Shown in pieces: positions 16,673 to 24,863 of a DNA stretch of 56,323 nt. The notes under the pieces are model-generated. The model was not told where the DNA came from. It did no database searches and saw only the letters and a program-made list of their open reading frames with translations. The position numbers and the translations under genes were made by a program. Position 1 is the first letter of the stretch, and the number at the start of each line of letters is the position of its first letter. The stretch is from NCBI GenBank assembly GCA_903915955.1, contig CAIWUU010000055.1:1-56323 (forward strand). The letters are read 5' to 3'. This DNA comes from an uncultured Chlorobiaceae bacterium. GTDB lineage: Bacteria > Bacteroidota > Chlorobiia > Chlorobiales > Chlorobiaceae.

Positions 16673-17725
16673 ATGACCAAGAAAGTAACGTATGCTGAAG
16701 TCATGGGGGAGCTTGATGGAAAAAGTGACATTGATTGTTCCAATAAGGGAATAACTACCCTTGAAGGATGTCCGGAGAGAGTAAAGGGATATTTCAATTG
16801 CTCAGGCAACAAGCTTACCACACTTGAGGGTAGCCCCAAAAAAATTAAAGGAGATTTTAACTGCTCAGGGAACAAGTTGACCTCACTTGAAGGCAGCCCT
16901 GAGGAGGTTAAAGGGGACTTTGACTGTTCCGCCAATCGACTGACCTCTCTTGCGGGTTGCCCGGCTTTTATTATGGGTGATTTTTCTTGTGCCGGAAATC
17001 AGTTGACCTCGTTAAAAGAGGAGATTCATGCAAATACCGAAACCATTATCGTGGGCTGTCCTGCGATAGTTGAAGGAGATTTCAACTGTTCTGGCAACAA
17101 GCTCACTTCACTTGAGGGTGCCCCGTTGATAGTGGGTGGTGATTTTACTTGTTCAGACAATCAGCTTACGGCACTTGATGGTGCGCCAAAAAAGGTGCAA
17201 GGGGATTTTGATTGTTCTTGCAACAAACTTGCTTTACTGGTAGGCGGTCCCGATGTAATCAGGGGGGATTTCTCTTGCAGTGCAAACCTGCTGACTTCGC
17301 TTAAAGGAGGGCCTCGGGATGTGCATGGCAACTTCAATTGTTCAGGCAATCAACTGACTACTCTTAAAGGGGCTCCAAAGCAGGCGGGCACATTTGATTG
17401 TTCAGGTAATCAATTGACTTCCCTTAAAGGAACTCCTCAAGGGGTTGCTGCTTTTAATTGTTCAAATAATCAACTGATTGCACTCAAGTGGTCTCCTGAA
17501 AAGGTCAAGGGTGATTTTGACTGTGCATCGAATCAGATTGAAACACTTGACGGCGCTCCAAAAAAGGTCAAGGGTAATTTTGATTGTTCAGGAAACCAGT
17601 TTGTCTCACTTGAAGGCTCTTTGAAGAAAGTTGGCGGAGACTTGATTTGCCTAAAGAACACACAATCCATTAATGAGGAACAAGTCAGGGAGCTTATCAA
17701 TGTAAATGGCAACTGCCTCCTGTAA
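16673..17725 (+). CDS. Cys-ladder leucine-rich-repeat protein 2 (15 units)
   Basis: Protein of 350 residues, paralog of those at 11336 and 21763. About 15 units of 20-21 residues, consensus GDFNCSGNKLTSLEGSPKKV, with an N-cap YAEVMGELDGKSDIDCSNKG and C-cap NEEQVRELINVNG. After unit 5 there is an insertion of about 15 residues (around KEEIHANTETIIVGC) at exactly the place where paralog 3 has one; paralog 1 lacks it. Two adjoining units are 20 residues long. It starts 84 bp after the arginine decarboxylase gene, with a GGAG ribosome site, and may be read from the same transcript. Cytoplasmic by lack of a signal sequence; function unknown. Confidence 0.82.
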   Translation: MTKKVTYAEVMGELDGKSDIDCSNKGITTLEGCPERVKGYFNCSGNKLTTLEGSPKKIKGDFNCSGNKLTSLEGSPEEVKGDFDCSANRLTSLAGCPAFIMGDFSCAGNQLTSLKEEIHANTETIIVGCPAIVEGDFNCSGNKLTSLEGAPLIVGGDFTCSDNQLTALDGAPKKVQGDFDCSCNKLALLVGGPDVIRGDFSCSANLLTSLKGGPRDVHGNFNCSGNQLTTLKGAPKQAGTFDCSGNQLTSLKGTPQGVAAFNCSNNQLIALKWSPEKVKGDFDCASNQIETLDGAPKKVKGNFDCSGNQFVSLEGSLKKVGGDLICLKNTQSINEEQVRELINVNGNCLL

Positions 17726-17776
17726 TCGCCCTTGTTTTTTTTGTGAAAAGTTACGTCATGCCGTTTCATTTTAAGG

Positions 17777-17810
17777 AATAAGGCAATCGCTTTCAAGTTG
17801 TTGCCTTATT
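17777..17810. terminator. Hairpin between convergent genes
   Basis: AATAAGGCAA (17777-17786) and TTGCCTTATT (17801-17810) form a perfect 10-bp stem with a 14-nt loop between the convergent genes ending at 17725 and 17877. The flanks are A/T-rich, so it may end transcription from both sides. A second, weaker pair TGGCGC/GCGCCA lies at 17831-17857. Confidence 0.4.
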
Positions 17811-17876
17811 TCTCGGTGCCTGAAATAGCGTGGCGCCATCAAACAGAAGGTGCGCCATAAGGGCTTTTCCTCCCGG

Positions 17877-18485
17877 TTAACTTTCTGCTGGAGCATCAGA
17901 CACTCCGGAACGAGGCTCCGAAGAGGGCTGAAACTGCACCGGAGCTTCAGCGATTTTCCTGAAAAGCTTGATGAGGAAGAGATGCTGTGGCCAGTTCAGC
18001 AAAAATGTTGCAAGCGCCTCCCACACCGAAACCCATGCGACAATGGTAAGCCCTTCGGCAAAAACAGTCTTGAGAAATGAGGGAGTGCCGTCAACAGCAA
18101 GAAGATTATTGACCCACAAAGAGAGCCCGAGGATGATGATACCAATAACGAGAAGCGTTGCTGCGGTTCTCAGCATTTTGTTCATGGCTCCAATTTCAAG
18201 CTCCCGCTGGTAGATAAAAAATTTATGGACACTGGTGCGCACCCGCAACATGAACTCTTCGGAAGGATAACATTCAAACATGAAGCGGATCACAAAATCG
18301 ACCTGCCCTATTTCACGCACACACTCTGTGAGATAAGAGGCAAGGTCTTCATCAAGATCCTTTTTGTGATATGGAGCCGTTTTGTCGAAATCCTCATAAA
18401 GATCCTCTACACGCCTTGCGGCCACATCAACGATCACAAGACCATCAGCGGTATGCTCGTAGCGGTCCTCGATTCTTTTATGCAC
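17877..18485 (-). CDS. Hypothetical two-helix membrane protein
   Basis: Protein of 202 residues of no family I recognise. Residues 1-115 are hydrophilic and charged, and include FMFECYPSEEFMLRVRTSVHKFF. Two hydrophobic segments follow (around LLVIGIIILGLSLWV and GLTIVAWVSVWEALATFLL), then a short Pro/Ser-rich tail. Probably an inner-membrane protein with a cytoplasmic N-terminal domain. The start is a GTG at 18485; no ATG is available in frame. It is convergent with the repeat gene at 16673 and divergent from homospermidine synthase. Confidence 0.65.
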   Translation of the reverse strand: MHKRIEDRYEHTADGLVIVDVAARRVEDLYEDFDKTAPYHKKDLDEDLASYLTECVREIGQVDFVIRFMFECYPSEEFMLRVRTSVHKFFIYQRELEIGAMNKMLRTAATLLVIGIIILGLSLWVNNLLAVDGTPSFLKTVFAEGLTIVAWVSVWEALATFLLNWPQHLFLIKLFRKIAEAPVQFQPSSEPRSGVSDAPAES

Positions 18486-18984
18486 TGGCGACGAATTAAG
18501 TTTGAAGTTTAGAGGTATTATACCTAAAAAAAATAATTATAAATTGTTTTTAACTCACAAGAAAACGACCTCATTTTTTTAATGGAGAATGTCCACATCA
18601 ACTTGAAAAATGATACCGGATTTGTCATTATGAAAGCGTGTATCAACCAGATGTAACGGTCTTTTATATGGAGCCATAAATTATTGTAAAAAAACGAGTT
18701 AAGCTTTGCTCAAAATGCATTTCGAAGCCAAGCAATCCTTTTGTTGAGAGGGAATTTTGCTTTGAGTTTCTGATGAAGTATCTTGTCGAACTCTTGAAGA
18801 TCATGACTATTAACGACAAGGCAAGATTTTTTTTGATAGTGCCTATATTATGCGGAATATAAAGCGTTTATATGCACGCGCAATGTAATTTTGGCAATTA
18901 TAATTAACTTTAAAACTCATATTGTTGTCTAATAAAAAGTAAAAATATATACAATAAAAGTTTATCCAAATAAAGGTGAAAAGC
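18486..18984. other. AT-rich intergenic region upstream of homospermidine synthase
   Basis: About 500 bp between divergent genes. Apart from a degraded coding fragment on the minus strand (18710-18847), no gene is seen. The right part (18840-18970) is very AT-rich and probably carries the promoter of the hss operon, but no clean hexamer pair stands out. Confidence 0.5.
18710..18847 (-). pseudogene. C-terminal remnant of an unknown protein
   Basis: A minus-strand frame of about 45 codons reads like real protein, including NSHDLQEFDKILHQKLKAKF and PLNKRIAWLRNAF, and ends at TGA. It has no start codon and is closed by a TAA upstream, so it looks like the tail of a lost gene. The family is not recognised. 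Chance cannot be excluded for a frame this short. Confidence 0.3.
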
Positions 18985-20442
18985 GTGATTGATTTTAATA
19001 AAAAAATACTGATTATTGGATTTGGCTCTGTATCTCAGTGTACCGTTCCTGTTCTTTTTAAACACATAAACGTCGATTATTCTCAAGTCACCATTATGGA
19101 TTTTGAGGATATTCGTGAAAAAGTATCACCATGGACGGAATTGGGCGTTATCTATATTAATCATCAAATAACACCGTATAATATAGCACAAACCCTTTCG
19201 ACTTATGTTGCCGAGGGCGATTTGATCATAGATTTAGCGTGGAATATTGATTGTTGTGAAATTCTCCAGTGGTGTCATGATCATGGTGTCCTCTATATGA
19301 ACACGTCGGTAGAAGTATGGGATCCTTATACAGGGGTTGAGACTCAGCATCCTACCGAAAGATCACTCTACTACCGGCACATGAAAATCCGTCGCATGAC
19401 TTCACAGTGGAAAGAAAAAGGTGTCACTGCGGTGCTTGAGCATGGTGCCAATCCAGGATTGATATCGCATTTTACCAAACAAGGGTTACTTGATATTGCT
19501 GACGCAGTCATTGCCCGGAACAAGGTCGGCCCTGCTCAAGCCGCAATTATTAAAGAGCTCTCTGAAAAAAGAATTTTCAATGAACTGGCTATGGAGCTTG
19601 GCATCAAAGTGATTCACTGCTCTGAAAGGGATACTCAAATTTCTGATGTTCCAAAACAGGTTGACGAGTTTGTCAATACCTGGAGTGTCGAGGGATTCCG
19701 CGAAGAGGGTATGACGACTGCTGAAATGGGATGGGGAACCCATGAAAAAGAGCTTCCTCAATTTGCCTATACCCATACTGATGGGCCAAAAAACCAGATT
19801 TGTCTTGCCAAAATGGGTATGAATACCTGGGTGTGCTCCTGGGTACCTGATTATGATATACGTGGTATGGTAGTTCGCCATGGCGAGGCTTTTACGATTT
19901 CAGACTATCTGACTGTCTGTAAAGAGGGGCAAGCCATCTACCGTCCGACGGTCCATTACGCCTATTGTCCGAGTGATGCCGCAATTACGTCTCTGCATGA
20001 GCTGCGTGGTTATGACTATAAACTTCAGCCCAATTTCAGGATCATGAATGATGAGATCACCAGGGGTTCTGATATTCTTGGTGCATTACTGATGGGTCAT
20101 TGTTTTAATTCCTGGTGGACAGGCTCCGACCTGAGCATAGAGCAATCCAGAGCCCTGGTCCCTCATCAGAATGCAACCACCCTGCAGGTGGCAATATCTG
20201 TGGTCGCAGCCTGTATGTGGATGATAGAAAATCCTGACAGGGGTGTTGTTGTACCAGATAATATCGATCATGAGTATATCCTTGGAATCGCAAAACCTTG
20301 GCTTGGGAACTTCATCTCAAAAGCTTCCGATTGGACGCCATTAAAATACAATCCCAACTATTTTGCAGGGTTTAATACACCTGATATTGATGAAACGGAT
20401 CCCTGGCAGTTCAAGAACTTCCTTATTACCGATAATGATTAA
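18985..20442 (+). CDS. hss: Homospermidine synthase
   Basis: NAD-dependent enzyme of about 485 residues that joins two putrescine molecules into sym-homospermidine. The N-terminal Rossmann fold starts ILIIGFGSVSQ. Family features include DLAWNIDCCEILQWCHDHG, LYMNTSVEVWDPY and EHGANPGLISHF. It belongs to the saccharopine-dehydrogenase-like fold. GTG at 18985 is preferred because AAGGTGAA (18973-18980) precedes it at normal distance; a GTG at 18976 is the alternative. It is followed after 15 bp by a PLP decarboxylase that can supply putrescine, so the two form an operon. Confidence 0.93.
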   Translation: MIDFNKKILIIGFGSVSQCTVPVLFKHINVDYSQVTIMDFEDIREKVSPWTELGVIYINHQITPYNIAQTLSTYVAEGDLIIDLAWNIDCCEILQWCHDHGVLYMNTSVEVWDPYTGVETQHPTERSLYYRHMKIRRMTSQWKEKGVTAVLEHGANPGLISHFTKQGLLDIADAVIARNKVGPAQAAIIKELSEKRIFNELAMELGIKVIHCSERDTQISDVPKQVDEFVNTWSVEGFREEGMTTAEMGWGTHEKELPQFAYTHTDGPKNQICLAKMGMNTWVCSWVPDYDIRGMVVRHGEAFTISDYLTVCKEGQAIYRPTVHYAYCPSDAAITSLHELRGYDYKLQPNFRIMNDEITRGSDILGALLMGHCFNSWWTGSDLSIEQSRALVPHQNATTLQVAISVVAACMWMIENPDRGVVVPDNIDHEYILGIAKPWLGNFISKASDWTPLKYNPNYFAGFNTPDIDETDPWQFKNFLITDND

Positions 20443-20457
20443 AAAAGGATACACTTA

Positions 20458-21597
20458 ATGATACCTCAACATTTAAAACAATTGGCGTTAGTGCATGGTA
20501 CCCCTTTGTTTGTGGTAGACCACGAAGTACTGCGTGCCAATTACCGTGAGTTTAAGCAGCATCTTCCAAGGGTACAGGCCTATTTCGCGGTTAAAGCAAA
20601 CTCAGCCAAAGAAATAGTTAAAACGTTCTATGACGCTGGTGCCAGCTTTGATGTTGCATCAATGCCTGAGTTTCTTACTGTCTATGAAAATATTAAAGGC
20701 CTGACACCTGTTGAGCAGCAGGATTTTATATGGGATAAAATCATCTATGCAAATCCGATAAAGCCAATACCGACGTTAAAGGAGCTCGACCAGTATAAAC
20801 CGTTGGTAACTTTTGACAATGAAGATGAAATAGCAAAAATTGCTACCTATGCACCGAACGCGGGTCTTGTTTTACGACTAAAAGTCCCTAATACTGGAGC
20901 GATGGTAGAGCTCTCGTCCAAATTCGGTGCAGATCCTGGAGAAGCTGTTGATCTTATAGAAAAAGCTTTTAAGAGTGGACTGGTGGTTGAAGGTTTAAGC
21001 TTTCATGTCGGCAGTCAATGCACAAATTTCCAGAATTATATTCAAGCCCTTAATCTGGCAGCGAATATTTTCAAAGAATCGTGGGAGAGAGGGTATAAAG
21101 AGGTAAAAATTCTTGATATCGGTGGCGGTTTTCCCGCTCCTTATGACAACAATGTAAAACCTTTTGCTGAGCTTGCCCTTATGCTCAATTCTGAATTTGA
21201 CCGGCTTTTTCCGCCCGACATTGAAATCATAGCCGAACCCGGAAGATTTTTAGTGGCAACTGCCGCCTGGGTCGTGATGGAGATTGTTGGTACAGCGTAT
21301 CGTGACGGTAAAAAATGTTATTACGTCAATGATGGGGTTTATCATACCTTTTCAGGGATCATTTTTGATCACTGCGAGTATCCTTTAAAATCCTTCAAAG
21401 AGGGCAATGAGAAAATGTGTGCGGTTTATGGTCCTACCTGTGATGCTCTCGACACTATCACTATGGCCAATCTCTTGCCCGTAGACCTTGCGATAGGGGA
21501 TTTACTCTACAGTGAAAATATTGGTGCCTACAGTCATGCGTCATCAACTTACTTTAATGGGTTTCCACCTGCAAAGGTTCTGCATATAAATAGATAG
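20458..21597 (+). CDS. Ornithine/lysine-type PLP decarboxylase (fold III)
   Basis: Protein of 379 residues of the alanine-racemase-fold decarboxylases. The PLP Lys is in QAYFAVKANSA, the pyridoxal-binding His in LSFHVGSQCTN, the Gly-rich phosphate site in ILDIGGGFPAPYD, and EPGRFLVA follows. YGPTCDALDTI matches the active-site Cys-Asp loop of ornithine decarboxylases rather than carboxynorspermidine decarboxylase. It most likely makes putrescine from ornithine (or cadaverine from lysine). It lies 15 bp behind hss with an AAAGGA ribosome site. Together with the pyruvoyl arginine decarboxylase, the locus has two potential entries into the pathway. Confidence 0.88.
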   Translation: MIPQHLKQLALVHGTPLFVVDHEVLRANYREFKQHLPRVQAYFAVKANSAKEIVKTFYDAGASFDVASMPEFLTVYENIKGLTPVEQQDFIWDKIIYANPIKPIPTLKELDQYKPLVTFDNEDEIAKIATYAPNAGLVLRLKVPNTGAMVELSSKFGADPGEAVDLIEKAFKSGLVVEGLSFHVGSQCTNFQNYIQALNLAANIFKESWERGYKEVKILDIGGGFPAPYDNNVKPFAELALMLNSEFDRLFPPDIEIIAEPGRFLVATAAWVVMEIVGTAYRDGKKCYYVNDGVYHTFSGIIFDHCEYPLKSFKEGNEKMCAVYGPTCDALDTITMANLLPVDLAIGDLLYSENIGAYSHASSTYFNGFPPAKVLHINR

Positions 21598-21616
21598 TTT
21601 ATTTGTGCAGGTTGGG

Positions 21617-21635
21617 GAGTTGATAATTTCAACTC
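21617..21635 (+). terminator. Hairpin after the hss-decarboxylase operon
   Basis: GAGTTGA-TAATT-TCAACTC forms a perfect 7-bp stem 19 bp after the decarboxylase stop. No U-run follows, so termination may be weak or factor-dependent. Confidence 0.3.
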
Positions 21636-21762
21636 TGGTTTGGAGAATAGAACAGGGTTTTCTATGCTTGAGTTGCTGGAACAATCATCGGTAGATTAAC
21701 TTGCATTTACTTTTTTTAGTATCATGAATTATATAGGCAAAAAATTATCTGAGGAGGTAAAA

Positions 21763-22767
21763 ATGACTAAACCAGTTAAGGCAGTAACCTTTACCGATGT
21801 AATGGATATGGTTGATGGAACGGCTGATATTGATTGTTCCAATAGGGGCTTGACATCGCTTGAGGGTTGTCCGGAGAAAGTTAAAGGATATTTCAATTGT
21901 TCAGGGAACAAACTCACAACCCTTGGGGGAGCACCTAAAAAGATTAAAGGGGATTTCAATTGTTCGTGCAATCTGCTGACAACCCTTGAAGGAGGCCCGG
22001 AGGAAGTTGACGGTGATTATGACTGTTCAAGCAATGAACTGAAAACTCTGGAGTATTGTCCGATTTTTGTGACTGGTGATTTTTCTTGCGCTGGAAACCT
22101 TCTGACAACGCTTCAAGGAGAGATCTCTTCAAGTAAAGGTATCAAGCAAGCAAGGTGTCTGGAAACAGTTGAGGGAGATTTCAATTGTTCCGGAAACCAG
22201 TTGCAAACCCTTGAGGGTTCGCCTGATATTGTGGGTGGAGATTATGATTGTTCAAACAATCAATTGACCTCTCTTGAAAAGTGTCCGGTTGTTATTTTTG
22301 GAGATTTTTCCTGCTCCGGAAACCAACTTATATCACTTGATGGCGCTCCTCGACATGTTGCGGGTAACTTTGATTGTTCAAATAATAAACTTACCAGCCT
22401 AAAGGGATACCTGGAAGTAGTTAACGGTGATTTTAATTGTTCGGTTAACGAGTTGACCTCGCTCAAAGGTGCTCCTGAAAAAGTCAAGGGCTTCGATTGT
22501 TCAAATAATCAGCTTACATCTCTCAAGGGAGTACCTGAAAAAATCAAGGGGGATTTCGACTGCTCAAGGAATCAGATAAAGTTGCTGAAGGGGGCTCCCA
22601 AAAAAGTAAAAGGACATTTTAATTGCTCCGGTAATCAACTGACAACACTGGAGTGTGGGCTTAAGAAAGTCGGCGGAGATTTTATCTGTGCAGATAATGC
22701 CATGCCTTTTACGGAAGAACAGGTTCGATCGGCTTACCAGATAAAAGGAATCTTTTTAGCGGTATAA
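21763..22767 (+). CDS. Cys-ladder leucine-rich-repeat protein 3 (14 units)
   Basis: Protein of 334 residues, paralog of those at 11336 and 16673. The N-cap FTDVMDMVDGTADIDCSNRG is followed by about 14 units with consensus GDFDCSNNQLTSLKGAPEKV, and the C-cap is TEEQVRSAYQIKG. It shares with paralog 2 the insertion after unit 5 (here around QGEISSSKGIKQARC). The start was set at ATG 21763 because GAGGAGGT lies just before it and the protein then begins like paralog 2; the frame also has an ATG at 21724. No signal peptide. It follows the polyamine operon by 165 bp. Function unknown; a binding solenoid is likely. Confidence 0.82.
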   Translation: MTKPVKAVTFTDVMDMVDGTADIDCSNRGLTSLEGCPEKVKGYFNCSGNKLTTLGGAPKKIKGDFNCSCNLLTTLEGGPEEVDGDYDCSSNELKTLEYCPIFVTGDFSCAGNLLTTLQGEISSSKGIKQARCLETVEGDFNCSGNQLQTLEGSPDIVGGDYDCSNNQLTSLEKCPVVIFGDFSCSGNQLISLDGAPRHVAGNFDCSNNKLTSLKGYLEVVNGDFNCSVNELTSLKGAPEKVKGFDCSNNQLTSLKGVPEKIKGDFDCSRNQIKLLKGAPKKVKGHFNCSGNQLTTLECGLKKVGGDFICADNAMPFTEEQVRSAYQIKGIFLAV

Positions 22768-22994
22768 CTCCTCCACCAATTAATTTTTTTACGCATTTTT
22801 ATAGGTGTCGTATCGCTTTTTGTGGCATAAAAAGCCCTGTACAACTCCTGAGAGCAAAAATACAACGTTTAGGGACATTGGTGTGGTCTATGCTACTTGC
22901 AAGGGGGAATCAGCAGAGTTTTTGTTTTTTTTCTTGCATTTAACCTTGCATCTCTGCTAAATTAGCTTCACATTGTATTTTTTAAAACATAAGT

Positions 22995-23741
22995 ATGGTG
23001 TTTGAACCTATGGCTACATTGTTAGGAAAACTTTTCGGTGAAGCACCGAAAACCTCAGAGACCCCGCAAGCCTTTACCATCAAGATTGATCCCGCAAAAT
23101 TCGCTATTGCTACGAAACCTCAGGGAACGATCTATGTGCAGCTTGAAGCACTCAAGCAGAAGCTCACCAAACTCTCATCCAATGTTGAAAATAACCTGAT
23201 GCTCAGCATCCGTGCTTCAACGAAGGGAAATGTTGAACTTGCGTCATCAGCGTTTAATTTTGATGAGGCCTATATCCGCAAAGGGAAGTTCGAAGTCGAG
23301 TATCTTACCGTTGCTTACTCAGCATTTCAGAATCTCGGTGAAGAGGATCTCAAGGCCATCAAATATGCCCGTATGATTCTCAAGGATCTTGAGCGGCTGG
23401 CGCAGTTGGCCCTCAATATTGCCGACAAGGCCGAGTATGTCAAATTTGCTAATGTGCAGGATCTGCACAAGGATGAGTATGGTCTGAAGCCCATGGGCGA
23501 CATTACAGCAGAGATGATCAAAAAAGCGGTCGAAGCTTATGTGAGCGGCAACTCCAAACATGCCAGTGAAACACTGGTGATGATGAACGAGATTCAGGCT
23601 CTTTACGATGCGGCTGTTGCGAAGATAAAGTCATCGGTGAACGATCAGAATATTGTCAATCTTACCGGTATCCTTTCGATTATTGAACATGTCAAGGCGT
23701 CAGCAGATATCTCTTGTTCCATTGCCAGTAATTTCTGCTGA
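22995..23741 (+). CDS. Divergent PhoU-like helical protein
   Basis: Protein of 248 residues. After about 45 residues of variable sequence, the remainder is all-helical with the layout of PhoU: AYIRKGKFEVEYLTVAYSAF, then YARMILKDLERLAQLALNIA, and a second bundle ending SIIEHVKASADISCSIA. The metal-binding E..D of PhoU is only partly kept. It may be a PhoU-family regulator or a polyphosphate- or phosphate-related helper. It stands alone between the third repeat gene and an RND efflux pair. ATG 23010 is an alternative start. The assignment rests on helix pattern only. Confidence 0.55.
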   Translation: MVFEPMATLLGKLFGEAPKTSETPQAFTIKIDPAKFAIATKPQGTIYVQLEALKQKLTKLSSNVENNLMLSIRASTKGNVELASSAFNFDEAYIRKGKFEVEYLTVAYSAFQNLGEEDLKAIKYARMILKDLERLAQLALNIADKAEYVKFANVQDLHKDEYGLKPMGDITAEMIKKAVEAYVSGNSKHASETLVMMNEIQALYDAAVAKIKSSVNDQNIVNLTGILSIIEHVKASADISCSIASNFC

Positions 23742-23771
23742 AAGGAATAAAGATTATCTGAACCATGCCTC

Positions 23772-24863
23772 ATGCCTGAATGGATTAAAACAAAGAAGTT
23801 CCTCTCAATTCTTCTCTTGACAGTGTTTTTTTTGGGGCTGTTTCTGTGGGCGCAACGCCGCGAAACGCCCAAAACAGTTGCTGCAATAAATAGTGCAATC
23901 GATCGCATTCCTGTCTCGATAGCCCTGGTTTCAAAGGCGGCTATTCGCGACAGTTTCAGCATTGTCGGCACCGTTGAAGCATTCAGGGAGGCCGATATCT
24001 TTTCGGAGTCCGAAGGTCTGGTTCGTCGGGTTTCGGCTGAACTTGGCGATCACAAGAGGGGTGGAGAAGAGCTGCTTCTCATTGATAATGAACTCTCCAC
24101 CATCCGTCAGAGAAAGGCTGATACCTATTATCGACAGAAAAAAAAGGATTTTCAACGTTACAAAAATCTCTACAGTGAAGGCGCTATACCACTCTCAGCG
24201 TACGAAACTGCTCAGTTGCAATACGAAGAGGCCCAAGCTGATTTCGTTACGGTCACCCGGAAAAATAGTGACGCTTCAATAAAGGCTCCATTTACTGGCG
24301 ACGTTACGGCACGGTTTGTGGAGCTGGGTGAGCTGGTGCGTCCCGGGATGAAGGTGGCGCATCTGGTTGATTTGAGCAAAGTCAAAGTTATCCTCTTTGT
24401 TCCTGAAAGAGAGCTTCAGAAATTTGTGGAGGGAACGCTCCTCAAGGTGAGCAGCGACATTTTTCCCGGAGAGATTTTTCAGGGCACAGTGAGTGCGGTG
24501 AGCGACAAATCTGGTCGTGACCACACCTGTCGCGTAGAGGTTCTGTTGCAGAACAGTGGCAAAGCGAGCTTCCGGTCAGGGATGTTTGCAAGAGTTCTCT
24601 CGTCAGAAAAAGATGGGCGTCAAGCCATTGTGGTACCTCGTGCTGCGCTTGTTTCTGGTATCAGAAAACCTGAGCTTTTTATTGTTCGTAACGGCAAGGC
24701 TTTTTTGAAACCCTTTGTTGTTGGCAGGGAGTTTCACAATAACATTGAGGTGTTGAGTGCTCTTGTGCCGGGCGACAGCGTGGTGATCAGCGGTCAGAAC
24801 GAGCTGAATAATGGTGCGCACGTGGTTGTGATTGGGCAGCAAAAGGGCGCTGTTGAGCCATGA
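23772..24863 (+). CDS. RND efflux periplasmic adaptor (membrane fusion protein)
   Basis: Protein of 363 residues anchored by one N-terminal helix (FLSILLLTVFFLGLFLWAQ). It has the two lipoyl half-motifs around the coiled-coil hairpin: GTVEAFREADIFSESEGLV and ASIKAPFTGDVTARFVELGE. A beta-barrel and membrane-proximal domain follow. Such adaptors join an RND pump to an outer-membrane channel. The gene overlaps the pump gene by 4 bp (ATGA). No TolC-like gene is beside it. The substrate is unknown; multidrug or bile/lipid-type compounds are usual for the HAE1 group. Confidence 0.9.
   Translation: MPEWIKTKKFLSILLLTVFFLGLFLWAQRRETPKTVAAINSAIDRIPVSIALVSKAAIRDSFSIVGTVEAFREADIFSESEGLVRRVSAELGDHKRGGEELLLIDNELSTIRQRKADTYYRQKKKDFQRYKNLYSEGAIPLSAYETAQLQYEEAQADFVTVTRKNSDASIKAPFTGDVTARFVELGELVRPGMKVAHLVDLSKVKVILFVPERELQKFVEGTLLKVSSDIFPGEIFQGTVSAVSDKSGRDHTCRVEVLLQNSGKASFRSGMFARVLSSEKDGRQAIVVPRAALVSGIRKPELFIVRNGKAFLKPFVVGREFHNNIEVLSALVPGDSVVISGQNELNNGAHVVVIGQQKGAVEP

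Noticed and set aside
16673-17725. 63-bp periodic DNA pattern that could be taken for a CRISPR or satellite array
   Set aside because: The period is that of a 21-residue protein repeat in an intact frame; DNA units diverge and no constant repeats with unique spacers are present. The same holds for 11336-12505 and 21763-22767.
17824-17857. Shared ATAGCGTGGC string near 11308 and 17825, both beside repeat genes
   Set aside because: Only ten bases long and found twice; chance is not excluded and no longer shared element surrounds it.
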